Part shown: positions 1 through 9,826 of the stretch, in pieces
How the letters are laid out: each line of letters opens with the position of its first letter
Numbering within the stretch: the stretch's first letter is position 1
Source of the DNA: Rhodoligotrophos appendicifer
Lineage (GTDB): Bacteria; Pseudomonadota; Alphaproteobacteria; Rhizobiales; Im1
Assembly (NCBI RefSeq): GCF_007474605.1
Contig: NZ_VHKL01000007.1
Span: 248,001-312,000, forward strand
Length of the DNA: 64,000 bases
Direction: 5' to 3'
Program-made: the position numbers and the translations under genes
Notes under the pieces: model-generated
Databases searched by the model: none
Told to the model about the DNA's origin: nothing
What the model saw: only the letters and a program-made list of their open reading frames with translations

Positions 1-3000
1 GTCGATTGCTGCAGGCGAAGTGCAACGTCGTCACTGGTGGCGTCGAAGCGCTCGATGACCTCGGTCCCCACTTTCGCAATGCTCTCGCGGATCGAGCCAG
101 CGGCCTGATCCATGTGGGAGAAGACCTCTTCGTTGGTCGTGACGATCGTTCGACTGAAGTTGGACGTCGCCAAATGCACTTGGCTGACAAGCCGTCCACT
201 GGCTTTATCCAGGTCCTGGGTAACCGTTTGGGACGCTTCGCCAAGTTCGACAAGCAGGCTGGAAGTGGCGCCGTCCAACCTGCTGCTGAAGGATGTGGCC
301 AAGCCATCGATCCCAGCCACGACACGGGTGCTAGCATCATCCATAGACGAGGTGATGTTCCCCACGAGCCTTTCGAACTCGCCCTCGACCTCCTGTCGCG
401 TTGAGGTGAGCGTCAGGGTGAGAGAGGTCACCACGTCCCCAATCTGACTGATCATCTGCGTGCCTGTCGCATCGACATCGCGGCCGATGGTGCTGACGAC
501 CTCACCCAATTGTACGATCAGTCGATCGCCAGTGCTCTCCAAATCCTGCTGGACGGAGCCAACTAGGCTGCCGACCCGGCCAATCATCTGATCGCTCGTG
601 GACAAGATCTTGTCGTGAACCAGCGTTAGACCGTCATTGATCTCGTTACTGACGCGATTGCCGGTTGTATCCAGCCCATGCTGAACCGAGCGCACCAGAT
701 CGTTCACTGCCGTAATGACCTGATCGCTGGTCAATGACAAATCCTGATTGACGGTGGTAGCGATGCTGCTGATCTCCGCGACCGTCTGCTCCCGGGTCAT
801 GTCGATCCGTGCATTGACCGAATCCACCACGTCGGCGATCTGGGTGGTTACCCTGCCGCTCGTGCCTTCGAGGTTGTCGTTGACAGCGGCAATCGCCTCA
901 TTGATTTCCCCGACCACCTTTTCTGTTACGGAGTTCAAGCTGACGTTAAGCGTGCCGACGACACTGCCGAGCTGGCCGATCATGCGGTCATTGGACGTTT
1001 CGAGGCCACTGCTGATGGTGGCGACGGCGAGTTCCACACGGCTTAGAGTCTGGTCCCGCGTCTCTTCGAGATTCTGGTTCACCGTACCCGCCACAGTGCT
1101 CAAACGCTCGACGACCCGGCCGCCGGTGCTCTCGACAGCGAGGTTCACGGATGCCACCATGTCGCCCACTTCGGCGATCAGACGCTCACCCGTCGAATGG
1201 AGCAATTCATTCACCGATCCCGTCAGCGTGCCGATCTGACTGACGACCCGATCACTTGTCTGGTCGAGATTGCCGCTAATGCCGTCCACCATGGACGAGA
1301 TCTCATGGACCGCACGGCTGCTCGTGCTCCCAAGGCTGTCATTGATCGCTCCAACCATCGTGGAGATCTCGTGGATCACGCGGCTGCTGGTATCGTCCAG
1401 ACCATCATTGATGGAGCCGATGATATCGCCGACCTGGGAAACAACACGAACGCTGGTCGATTCCAAGTTCTCCGCCGCGGCACGGGTCGAACGTTCCAGC
1501 TCAATCGTGACGCGATCCGTCGCGCTCTCAAGGTTTGTCCCGATGAGCTGGCTCAACTGACCAATCCGATCGGCGAGTTTGTCGCCTGCCACTTCAGCGA
1601 TGCGGCTCACACCATCTGCTGCGGTATCGATCTGAGCAGAGAACTGCGTGCTGGTGCGGGCAAACGTGTTGCTGAAGTCTCCCGTCGCCGCTTCGAAGTG
1701 ACTGATAACGCGCTCACCGAGCTCCCCGACTGCCGTTGTCGCTCGCGAGGCCGAGTCCTCGATGTGATCGAGCAGGCGAGTCGCCGTGCTGTCCAGGACA
1801 TAGGTGATTCCGGAGGACGCGTCTTCGATGCGACCGAGTGCCTTTTCGCTCACACCTTCAACATCCTGAGCAAAGCGGGAGCCCGTCTCGTTGATGCGAG
1901 TTGTGACGTCGCCTGTCACCCTCTCGAACAGCGAGCTCGCCTCGTCCAGACGATTGCCGAGACCCTTCACAGTATCGTCGAGACGGACAAAGACCTGTTG
2001 TCCTGCCCTGTCGAGATTTCGGGCAACCTCACCGGCGGCGGTATCGAAGCGAGAAACGATCTCGTTGCCCGTTTGCTCCATGGTGGAAGTGATCTCGTGG
2101 GAGGTCATCGCCAACCGGTCGGTCATCTGAGAGTTGGCGCTATCAAACCGCTCGATAAAGCGCAGTGTGGTTGAATCCAGCCGCTCCGTCATCTGCGTGC
2201 TGGATTGTTCCAGATAGTCGAACATCTCAGCGCGAGAGCGCGAGAGATTCTCAATGAACTCGCTGCTGGCGGACAGCAGCTTATCGGTAATCGCGCCCCC
2301 AGATACGCCGATCTGCTGAGCGAGCTCATTGCCTGAGCGCTGGATCTGTTGGGCAACCTCGCTCGAGGACTCGCGCATCTGATAAGAGATATTCGAGCTG
2401 GTCGACGACAGAAGCTCAGCAACCTCACTGCCCGAAGCACGAAGCTCCTCGCCCAGTTTGGAGCTCACCTTATCGAGATTGGTCGTCACTTCGGCATGCG
2501 CCTGAGTGATCTCGCCACTCGTAGCGCGGATCAGATTGACAAACTCGACGCTCGAATCCTTCAAGCGCGTGTTGATCGAATCGGTGACACTGGTGAGGTG
2601 GCCCGAGAGTCCCTCCTGTGCCTCGTCCAACCCGGACGATGCTAAGCGTATCGACTGGATGACGTCCTTTGCGGTGCTCTCCAGATGCCCGGAGAAATGA
2701 CCGGTCATCCGCTCGACCTCCGTGGAAATCTGCAGATTGGTGTCATTCAGAACCTTGGCGCTGTCGGAGAGGGCATTGACTTGCTGCTCAAGGTCGCCCG
2801 AGAAGCTCTTGATGTCCTCCATGACCTTGCCCGCAAGGTGCTCGAGGCGGGCTGTCTGAGCTGTAATCTGCTCGCCTGTCGATCCCGCCTTCGAGGCGAT
2901 CGTCTCGATTGTTCCCGAAAGCTCGTCAGTGGAGGCCTTTAGGCCGTGCTCCAAAAGCTGCAGCGTAGACGTGGCGCCATCAATAATCGAGCGGAGAGCA

Positions 3001-3767
3001 CTGGTATTGTCCTCAAAGCGAGTGAGGAGAGGATTTGTCTCGCTTCCAAGCACGTAGACAGCCTCTTCGAGAGCCGTGCGCTGATTCTCGAGGCCGCCCA
3101 ACAGACTGCGAATACGATCCTCATTGCCACCAAAAGCACGTTCAAGGGCAGATATTTCTTTGTGCACCAGGGTTTCCAGCTCGCTGGCCCGCTGGATAGC
3201 CTGTTCCACGCTGCCGAGCAGGTTCGAGACCTCACGGCGCACGGTTTCCGTCACTGTCGACAATTCTTCGCTAGCCACATCCTGCGGACGAACCAGCCGG
3301 ATCGCGGTCTGGACCAAAGTCTCAGACACTTGGCGCATGTGCTGGGCTCGCCGCACCAAATAGGCGATGCTCCAGATCAACAGGATCGGTAGACCGGCAA
3401 CAATGGCGAGAGTCGCCGCAGGCAGGGTAGGGGCGGAGGCCGCTAAGGCCCGACCAGGGTCAGAGCCAAAATAGCCAACCAAAGACGTCACCGCGATGAC
3501 GACCCAAAGAACCGAAATAACTGCAGCGCCCCAGAAGGGAAGATTCGAGGGCTTTCGCTTCAAGCTGCCGATCAACGCGGCCGTGGTTGGCTCATTCTCG
3601 TTAGCAGGACGTCCCGAGAGAGGAGCAGCGCCGCGGCGACGCTCGGTCTCCGCGTGGTTTGTCTCTTCCCCAGAAGCCAGCGAGCGCGACCGTTCGGCCT
3701 CGTTTGCAGTCCGCCTAATAAGACGCCTCTGGGGACGTCTCCGCGGGTCGATAGGGCTGCTGGTCAT
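1..3767 (-). CDS. Giant membrane-anchored coiled-coil repeat protein (kinesin-like / apolipoprotein-like family), C-terminus beyond window
   Basis: An open minus-strand frame runs from ATG at 3767 to the window edge, at least 1255 codons. The start is preceded by GGAGGCGGAG. The N-terminus is basic and disordered (about 1-75), followed by two hydrophobic segments (about 78-100 and 115-138), so it is probably an inner-membrane protein with both ends on the same side. The rest is almost entirely predicted helical coiled coil, rich in S, T, D, E, V and I. It includes an array of 22-residue repeats (plus-strand span 393-1580). Similar giant proteins annotated as kinesin-like or apolipoprotein A1/A4/E-domain are common in Hyphomicrobiales, and their role is poorly defined. 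A divergent HPt gene lies upstream. Function is not assignable; an envelope or cell-cycle scaffold is only an inference. Confidence 0.85.
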   Translation of the reverse strand, partial: MTSSPIDPRRRPQRRLIRRTANEAERSRSLASGEETNHAETERRRGAAPLSGRPANENEPTTAALIGSLKRKPSNLPFWGAAVISVLWVVIAVTSLVGYFGSDPGRALAASAPTLPAATLAIVAGLPILLIWSIAYLVRRAQHMRQVSETLVQTAIRLVRPQDVASEELSTVTETVRREVSNLLGSVEQAIQRASELETLVHKEISALERAFGGNEDRIRSLLGGLENQRTALEEAVYVLGSETNPLLTRFEDNTSALRSIIDGATSTLQLLEHGLKASTDELSGTIETIASKAGSTGEQITAQTARLEHLAGKVMEDIKSFSGDLEQQVNALSDSAKVLNDTNLQISTEVERMTGHFSGHLESTAKDVIQSIRLASSGLDEAQEGLSGHLTSVTDSINTRLKDSSVEFVNLIRATSGEITQAHAEVTTNLDKVSSKLGEELRASGSEVAELLSSTSSNISYQMRESSSEVAQQIQRSGNELAQQIGVSGGAITDKLLSASSEFIENLSRSRAEMFDYLEQSSTQMTERLDSTTLRFIERFDSANSQMTDRLAMTSHEITSTMEQTGNEIVSRFDTAAGEVARNLDRAGQQVFVRLDDTVKGLGNRLDEASSLFERVTGDVTTRINETGSRFAQDVEGVSEKALGRIEDASSGITYVLDSTATRLLDHIEDSASRATTAVGELGERVISHFEAATGDFSNTFARTSTQFSAQIDTAADGVSRIAEVAGDKLADRIGQLSQLIGTNLESATDRVTIELERSTRAAAENLESTSVRVVSQVGDIIGSINDGLDDTSSRVIHEISTMVGAINDSLGSTSSRAVHEISSMVDGISGNLDQTSDRVVSQIGTLTGSVNELLHSTGERLIAEVGDMVASVNLAVESTGGRVVERLSTVAGTVNQNLEETRDQTLSRVELAVATISSGLETSNDRMIGQLGSVVGTLNVSLNSVTEKVVGEINEAIAAVNDNLEGTSGRVTTQIADVVDSVNARIDMTREQTVAEISSIATTVNQDLSLTSDQVITAVNDLVRSVQHGLDTTGNRVSNEINDGLTLVHDKILSTSDQMIGRVGSLVGSVQQDLESTGDRLIVQLGEVVSTIGRDVDATGTQMISQIGDVVTSLTLTLTSTRQEVEGEFERLVGNITSSMDDASTRVVAGIDGLATSFSSRLDGATSSLLVELGEASQTVTQDLDKASGRLVSQVHLATSNFSRTIVTTNEEVFSHMDQAAGSIRESIAKVGTEVIERFDATSDDVALRLQQS
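393..1580 (-). repeat. 18-copy array of 66-bp / 22-residue repeats inside the giant coiled-coil gene
   Basis: Reading the minus frame from 1580 down to 393 gives 18 consecutive 22-residue units without insertion or deletion. The approximate consensus is RVVSQIGDVVGSVND, then xLESTSD. Each unit begins with R, Q or K plus a hydrophobic residue. Most have D/E/S near position 8, N/S near 14, L near 17 and S/T near 20. Units are diverged at DNA level, so this is an old protein repeat rather than a recent tandem duplication. The first two units (1580-1449) are the most degenerate. Confidence 0.85.
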
Positions 3768-4293
3768 ACTCCGCCTCCGCAACGCACGTCATCCAGCCGT
3801 CGAGCCATGACATGAGACTCAACCGCTACGAACATCATCGCACCACAAGAGGGGTGATGAACAGAAAACAAAGCCACGAAAGCGTCTGATGTCGGCGATC
3901 CATTCAGGATCGCCTGTCTGCGTGCAGCCGTCACCCGGCGACCACCCCGCCGCTCGGAGTCGCTACCGAAAGGAGCCTCCTTTGCAGGATAAATCTCCCT
4001 AACTGCCGCACACAGAGGGTCAGACGTTTCGTTGAGGCCTCCCCCTGTTCCCTCAGGTGCAGTGCACTCAACATATCTTAAGACGCTTCGCTCATAAACC
4101 CGGGCGTGGAGCGTCATCTTATCTAAATGTGTTTTTGGTTAAAATTCAAAATAATCAGGATCTTAGCGGTAAAATGGCGCGTTCTGAGCTCCCTAGACAC
4201 GGGCAGGTCCCCCGGTGTTGGCCTTCGTCCATTAATAAATTAGTAATCTTTGGTTGACTAGAGTTTCCTTTTGCTACTCGCGAGGGCTCAGGA
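3768..4293. other. Divergent intergenic region, no convincing gene
   Basis: This 526-bp spacer separates the giant coiled-coil gene (minus) from the HPt gene (plus). The part around 4120-4260 is AT-rich and probably holds promoters, but I see no clear -35/-10 pair. A minus-strand frame at 3764-4117 ends in an ATGA overlap with the start of the giant gene. It has no recognisable domain and I do not call it. Confidence 0.5.
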
Positions 4294-4665
4294 GTGGCTG
4301 AAATAAGCGACCCATCAGCGGGGGCTCCGACACCGGGCATCGATCTTGATCATCTGCAGCAATATACGCTGGGTGATCGATCGCTGGAGGCAGAAGTGCT
4401 GATGCTTTTCTCCGCAGCGCTCCGCGACAGCCTTACGTTCCTTGGAACGACCCGAGATGCGGACCAATGGCGGAGAACTGCCCATCGGCTGAAGGGCTCC
4501 GCCCTGGCGGTAGGAGCATGGAGCATCGCTGATCTGGCGTCGAGCATGGAGGGCCTGGCCCCGCTCGATGAGCAGGCTCGGCGATATCTGACCGAGATCG
4601 AGACCTGCGCATCGACCGCGCAAGAGACGATTCAGAGAATTCTGGCCAAACTTTCCAAAGACTAG
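4294..4665 (+). CDS. HPt-domain (histidine phosphotransfer) protein
   Basis: A 123-residue protein starting at GTG 4294, made up of little more than a single HPt four-helix domain. The phospho-acceptor signature is [13 protein letters not shown] with His64 as the predicted phosphorylated residue. HPt proteins carry phosphate between hybrid histidine kinases and response regulators in the cytoplasm. No kinase or receiver gene is adjacent, so its partners are unknown. It is transcribed away from the giant coiled-coil gene, and the two probably share a regulatory region. Confidence 0.82.
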   Translation: MAEISDPSAGAPTPGIDLDHLQQYTLGDRSLEAEVLMLFSAALRDSLTFLGTTRDADQWRRTAHRLKGSALAVGAWSIADLASSMEGLAPLDEQARRYLTEIETCASTAQETIQRILAKLSKD

Positions 4666-4798
4666 ACGCAGGCGTCGCCCAGGGAATCGCGTTGCCTCAA
4701 ATGCCGCCATCCCTTATATCGTCCTGCCCGCCGCAAAAGGCATGAAGACCTTTGGCAAACATCTACCCCTTGTGAAGGTCCCAGGAAAAATCAGAGCA

Positions 4799-5119
4799 AT
4801 GCCCAAGATCACCTTCATCGAGCATAGTGGCGCGGAGCACGTCGTTGAGGCCGAGGCCGGCATGACCCTCATGGAAACCGCCGTGCGAAACATGGTTCCC
4901 GGGATCGATGCGGATTGTGGTGGAGCCTGCGCTTGCGCAACATGCCATGTCTATGTCGAGCCCGGCTGGTGGGAAACAGTCGGCAACCGCAACGAAATGG
5001 AAGAAGACATGCTCGACTTCGCGTTCGATGTCCGCGAGAATAGTCGGCTTTCCTGCCAAGTAAAAATCACCGACCGGCTCGATGGTCTGGTCGTCCGCGT
5101 TCCGGAAAAACAGTTCTGA
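4799..5119 (+). CDS. 2Fe-2S ferredoxin, adrenodoxin type
   Basis: A 106-residue cytoplasmic electron carrier. Ligand cysteines follow the adrenodoxin pattern: Cys40, Cys46, Cys49 and Cys86 (C-x5-C-x2-C then C), within [14 protein letters not shown]. Start at ATG 4799 is preferred over an in-frame ATG at 4742 because it gives the family's usual length and N-terminus (MPKITFIEH). AGGA lies a little upstream. The next gene, 38 bp downstream, encodes a ferredoxin-NADP reductase, which is its likely electron donor. Adx-type ferredoxins serve cytochromes P450, Rieske oxygenases or Fe-S/heme biosynthesis; the acceptor here is not visible. Confidence 0.92.
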   Translation: MPKITFIEHSGAEHVVEAEAGMTLMETAVRNMVPGIDADCGGACACATCHVYVEPGWWETVGNRNEMEEDMLDFAFDVRENSRLSCQVKITDRLDGLVVRVPEKQF

Positions 5120-5145
5120 TCCTGCCGCCGGCCGCCGCCACATAG

Positions 5146-6186
<1,041 letters not shown>

Positions 6187-6344
6187 GTCATAGTGGAACC
6201 ACACATTTGCCACGCATTCCGGTGACTCGTTCTTCACCGGTCGTGTGCCCCGTCGGCAGATCCGTACGATTGTTGTGAAACCGTGATGGCAGCGTTGCGG
6301 CCGTGCATTATTTGAAATCCATATCGAATTTGAGTTCATGAAGC

Positions 6345-7439
6345 TTGATACCCGAAACTCCGATGATGAGCGCAGGACCGTTGATATCTTCTCCGCAACC
6401 GCTGATCTGGGTCATGGAGGGGGTGCATGCCGGCGACAATGCTCAGGTGCGCATCCTAGCGCGTGCATTGAGTTCCCGCAGAGTTTCTAAAAAGCTCTCG
6501 TTCAATCACCTCTATAGCCTTCCCAATCTCCTCCTTGGCGCAAGCCTACGGAGCCTTGAACCCGATGTGCAGGCCGCATTGACGCCGCCCTGGCCTGACC
6601 TCGTCATCGCCGTCGGCCGCCGATCAGTACCCGTTGTGCGCTGGATCAGAAGGCAGTCTCACGGCAAGACTAGGCTTGTACATCTCGGCCGCCCACGCGC
6701 GCCCCTGCGCTGGTTCGACTTGGTCGTGACTACGCCGCAGTATGGTTTGCCCAAACGGTCCAATGTCTTGCACAATTTGCTTCCTGTAACTGAAGATGTT
6801 GGGCAGATCGACGAGCCTTACCTCAGTTTTTGGAAGGAACAGCTCGTCAGGCTGCCGAGACCGTGGATAATGCTCTCGGTGGGTGGCTCCCGATGGCCCT
6901 TTCGCCTGGATGCCACTGAGAGCCAAGCCCTTGCCAGGGCCGCCAGTACCCGTGCAGCCGAGTTGGGCGGGTCGCTGCTGGTCACCACTTCTCCGCGCAC
7001 CGGTGAGGCGGCGTCGCATGCCTTGCAGGCCTCCATTAGAGGGCCGGCCTTGATTCATCTCTGGCAGCAAGGTGCAGGCAATCCCTATCTCGCCTTCCTC
7101 CAGTTCGCCGACCGATTCATTGTCACTGGCGACAGCGTCTCGATGATGACCGAAGCATGCCGGCGAGGCAGGCCAACTGAAATCTACCAGTTGCCCAAGG
7201 AGTTGGATCAGAAATGGAACTTCGATCATCTGCCCTATGAGAGGCTCAAATCCTTCTTGACGGCAGAAGGGTTTTTCACCCCTCCCAGGAATGTGGACAA
7301 ATTCGTCGCCACCCTCGTTGCGGGTCGTCATGCGATCCTATTGGGCGAAGATGACCCGGTGGCCTTCGCGCCGCTTCCCGACCCGCTGCCAGGGATCACA
7401 TCCCGCATCGCCGCAATCCTGCCGGTGCAGACGTCGTAA
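6345..7439 (+). CDS. Mitochondrial fission ELM1-like family protein (DUF1022)
   Basis: A protein of up to 364 residues matching the bacterial ELM1-like family by its opening (LIWVMEGVHAGDNAQ), a central VIAVGRRSVPVVRWI, and a late FIVTGDSVSMMTEACRRGRP resembling a GT-B glycosyltransferase nucleotide-sugar site. The bacterial role is undefined, though a glycosyltransferase-like fold is plausible. The longest frame begins at TTG 6345; ATG at 6363 or 6366 is equally likely, as none has a strong Shine-Dalgarno. Confidence 0.8.
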   Translation: MIPETPMMSAGPLISSPQPLIWVMEGVHAGDNAQVRILARALSSRRVSKKLSFNHLYSLPNLLLGASLRSLEPDVQAALTPPWPDLVIAVGRRSVPVVRWIRRQSHGKTRLVHLGRPRAPLRWFDLVVTTPQYGLPKRSNVLHNLLPVTEDVGQIDEPYLSFWKEQLVRLPRPWIMLSVGGSRWPFRLDATESQALARAASTRAAELGGSLLVTTSPRTGEAASHALQASIRGPALIHLWQQGAGNPYLAFLQFADRFIVTGDSVSMMTEACRRGRPTEIYQLPKELDQKWNFDHLPYERLKSFLTAEGFFTPPRNVDKFVATLVAGRHAILLGEDDPVAFAPLPDPLPGITSRIAAILPVQTS

Positions 7440-7492
7440 TTCCGGAGGACTATATTGCCGCGGTCGTATAGCTTCACGGCAAAGGAGTCTTC

Positions 7493-8050
7493 ATGAGCGA
7501 TCCCGCCCCCTATCCTCCTGTATCACAGGCTGAACAGCCGAATCTCCACCGGCGGCCGAGCCTGCATGAGCCCAAGAAAGACGGCAATTACACCTCGCTC
7601 ATCGCCTGCTTCGTGCTGTGCTTTGCCGTCGCGGCGGCGGCGAGTGCCGTCACTATTCCCAATCTGGCGCCTTGGTATGAAAGTCTTGCAAAGCCTGGAT
7701 TTACGCCGGCAAACTGGGTCTTCGGTCCGGTCTGGGCCGTTCTCTATGCTCTGATGGCCGTCTCGCTGTGGCTCGCCTGGACCTCACCTGCGGCGCGGAG
7801 CCTGAAATTCCCCGCATTGTTCATCTTTGGTGTTCAACTGCTCCTGAATGCAGCGTGGCCACTGGCATTCTTTGGTGCTCAGAGCCCTGGACTCGCCCTG
7901 TTGGTGATCCTTCTTTTGATTATCTCGATTGCCGCTACGATCTTCAGCTTCTATCGGATCCGAGCCTTGGCTTCTCTGCTGCTGGTCCCCTATCTTGCCT
8001 GGATCTGTTATGCGGGTGTGCTCAACTTGACGATCTGGTGGATGAATTAA
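7493..8050 (+). CDS. tspO: TspO/MBR family protein (tryptophan-rich sensory protein / translocator)
   Basis: A 185-residue membrane protein with about 45 hydrophilic N-terminal residues and then five predicted transmembrane helices. Family signatures are WYESLAKPGFTPANWVFGPVW between helices 1 and 2 (W and P rich), LNAAWPLAFFG, and VPYLAWICYAGVLN in the last helix. TspO proteins bind porphyrins and modulate tetrapyrrole or stress responses. AAAGGAG sits before ATG 7493. A bidirectional hairpin follows the stop within 15 bp. Confidence 0.92.
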   Translation: MSDPAPYPPVSQAEQPNLHRRPSLHEPKKDGNYTSLIACFVLCFAVAAAASAVTIPNLAPWYESLAKPGFTPANWVFGPVWAVLYALMAVSLWLAWTSPAARSLKFPALFIFGVQLLLNAAWPLAFFGAQSPGLALLVILLLIISIAATIFSFYRIRALASLLLVPYLAWICYAGVLNLTIWWMN

Positions 8051-8056
8051 TCAATA

Positions 8057-8090
8057 GAAAAGGCGCGCCAAAGTTTCCCTCGGCGCGCCC
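8057..8090. terminator. Hairpin between tspO and nadK, probably bidirectional
   Basis: Arms GGCGCGCC at 8062-8069 and 8082-8089 with a 12-nt loop. On the minus strand the stem is followed by TTTTC, a classical intrinsic terminator for the NAD kinase transcript. On the plus strand there is no T tract. Confidence 0.65.
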
Positions 8091-8198
8091 TACGCAGTGG
8101 CCGAAGCGGCCGGCCTCGTTACGCAACTCACAGGATCGAGAGTAGCGTCGGCTGCTTAAAAATTCGCTAAATAACAGTCGGCTTTGTTGGTCAATGGT

Positions 8199-8963
8199 TC
8201 AATAGAGGAATTGCTCGGCGAGCACGCGCTCCGCCAGGCTGTGCCCTCGGTCAAACAGCATGGTGACCCGCAGGCTCATGTCCTGCTCGACCTCCACAAT
8301 AGAGATATCGCGGAACTCGCTATGGTCGGCGACGGTGTTCACGGGCCGCTTGCCTGGCTCCAGAATATCGATCTTGACCTTGGCATTATGCGGGAGAATC
8401 GCACCGCGCCAACGCCTGGGACGAAACGCGCTGATCGGGGTGAGCGCCAGAAGCTGAGAATTTATCGGCAGGATCGGACCGTGGGCGGAGAGGTTATAGG
8501 CGGTGCTCCCGGCCGGAGTGGCGACCAGGATCCCATCACAGATGAGTTCATTCAGTCGGACCACACCATCGATGGAAATTCTGAGCTTCGCAGCCTGGAA
8601 TGTGCGCCTCAGCAGATAGACATCATTGAATGCGAGTGCTTCATGCGCCTCGCCTGCATGGGAAATCGCCCGCATGCGCAGAGGATGAATTTCGGTGCGT
8701 TCCGCCGCCTCAAGCCGCTCCAGCAGATCTTCCTCTCTATAGGCATTCATCAGGAAGCCCACCGATCCGCGGTTCATCCCGTAAATCGCCTTATCCTCGG
8801 AAAGAAAACGGTGCAGCGTCTGCAGCATCAGTCCATCGCCGCCCAATGCCACAACGACGCTTGCCCTATCCGGCTCGGTTGAACCGTAGCGACGCTCCAG
8901 CTTGCGTTTGGCCCTTTGAGCTTCCGGCGCGTCACTGGCGATGAAGGCGATGTCGCTTGGCAT
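8199..8963 (-). CDS. nadK: NAD kinase
   Basis: A 254-residue cytoplasmic enzyme that phosphorylates NAD to NADP. The catalytic GGDG lies at residues 41-44 ([15 protein letters not shown]), followed by [12 protein letters not shown], the NE motif in RLNELICDG, and [15 protein letters not shown]. The length fits the short alphaproteobacterial form. It is convergent with tspO and divergent from a secreted unknown, with a 71-bp shared promoter region. Confidence 0.95.
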   Translation of the reverse strand: MPSDIAFIASDAPEAQRAKRKLERRYGSTEPDRASVVVALGGDGLMLQTLHRFLSEDKAIYGMNRGSVGFLMNAYREEDLLERLEAAERTEIHPLRMRAISHAGEAHEALAFNDVYLLRRTFQAAKLRISIDGVVRLNELICDGILVATPAGSTAYNLSAHGPILPINSQLLALTPISAFRPRRWRGAILPHNAKVKIDILEPGKRPVNTVADHSEFRDISIVEVEQDMSLRVTMLFDRGHSLAERVLAEQFLY

Positions 8964-9034
8964 TCCGGTCTTGCTCTATGGTATCGGACGGGCTTTAGTG
9001 CCACAGGCCGACACTAAAGGCGACAAGGTCCTGT

Positions 9035-9712
9035 ATGGCCAAGAAAAATCCTCGCTTCTCACGATGTTACAGGGCGATGCTCATGTGTGCGAGCATCGTT
9101 CTAGTGGGTTTTGTGCCGGGGAGGTCGGCCGCGCAGACCGAAGGACCCCGCTTGGGCATGCTGGCGCAGATGGAGGGAATCTGGAGTGGGCAGGGACAAG
9201 CGCGGCTTGGGCCCAGGGGACCGCGGCGCCGCGTTGACTGCATCTTCGAACTGCATTGGACTGCAGCGCCCGGCCGCCTGAAGCAATCATTGACCTGTCG
9301 TGGCCTTTCGATCGAATTCCGCGCGTCGGGAGAACTCGATGCCCTCGATAACTTTGATGCATTATCCGGCTTCGCATCAATGTCCGAGGGAGAGGCGGGC
9401 ATGTTTGCGCATGGGTCCGTCAGTGGCCGGGCGCTCACCCTTACCCTCGTGGAGCGCGGTCGCGGCAATAGCGACCGCTTGCTCACGGTGGCCGGAGGTC
9501 GTGCATTGTGGATTACGGTGCTCAACAGGGGCGGACACAGGATCGGCACCGTGATTCGCCGCCCCGACGAGCAGGGGATGACCAGCTACGAAGTGATGAG
9601 CGTAAGCTTGCGACGACGGTCGACTCAAATGCCAGAGGTCGCCCCTGTTCCCCCCCGGCTGCCCCGGCCGGTCCCGCGGGCGACAATGCCAGAACCACCG
9701 ATCAGCCGGTGA
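9035..9712 (+). CDS. Secreted protein of unknown function
   Basis: A 225-residue protein with a predicted signal peptide (basic start, hydrophobic stretch about 14-27, cleavage near RSAAQ). The body contains GIWSGQGQARL, CIFELHW, LTCRG and SVSGRALTLTL, suggesting a beta-rich lipocalin-like barrel with two cysteines that could pair. The C-terminal 30 residues are proline-rich. I recognise no named family; periplasmic location is inferred from the signal peptide. Confidence 0.7.
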   Translation: MAKKNPRFSRCYRAMLMCASIVLVGFVPGRSAAQTEGPRLGMLAQMEGIWSGQGQARLGPRGPRRRVDCIFELHWTAAPGRLKQSLTCRGLSIEFRASGELDALDNFDALSGFASMSEGEAGMFAHGSVSGRALTLTLVERGRGNSDRLLTVAGGRALWITVLNRGGHRIGTVIRRPDEQGMTSYEVMSVSLRRRSTQMPEVAPVPPRLPRPVPRATMPEPPISR

Positions 9713-9826
9713 CGCCCTGGCGATCCTTCACATAGGAAATCATCCGGTTGACCGCAATCTAGGGTTGTGTTAGGCAGTGTGAGTTATTCGCACAAAGAAA
9801 TTCTTTTAGTCTCATTGAGGTTTCAC

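Noticed and set aside
6-2942. Several plus-strand ORFs of 60-325 codons across the first 3 kb
   Set aside because: They are antisense shadows of the minus-strand giant coiled-coil gene, whose repeated codons keep other frames open. None has a ribosome site or recognisable domain.
3764-4117. A 117-codon minus ORF ending in an ATGA overlap with the giant gene
   Set aside because: No domain or similarity that I can recognise and a weak start; the giant gene has its own strong Shine-Dalgarno.
8062-8089. Paired GGCGCGCC octamers as a recombination or restriction-associated site
   Set aside because: They form the stem of a terminator with a T tract on the minus strand, which explains them sufficiently.
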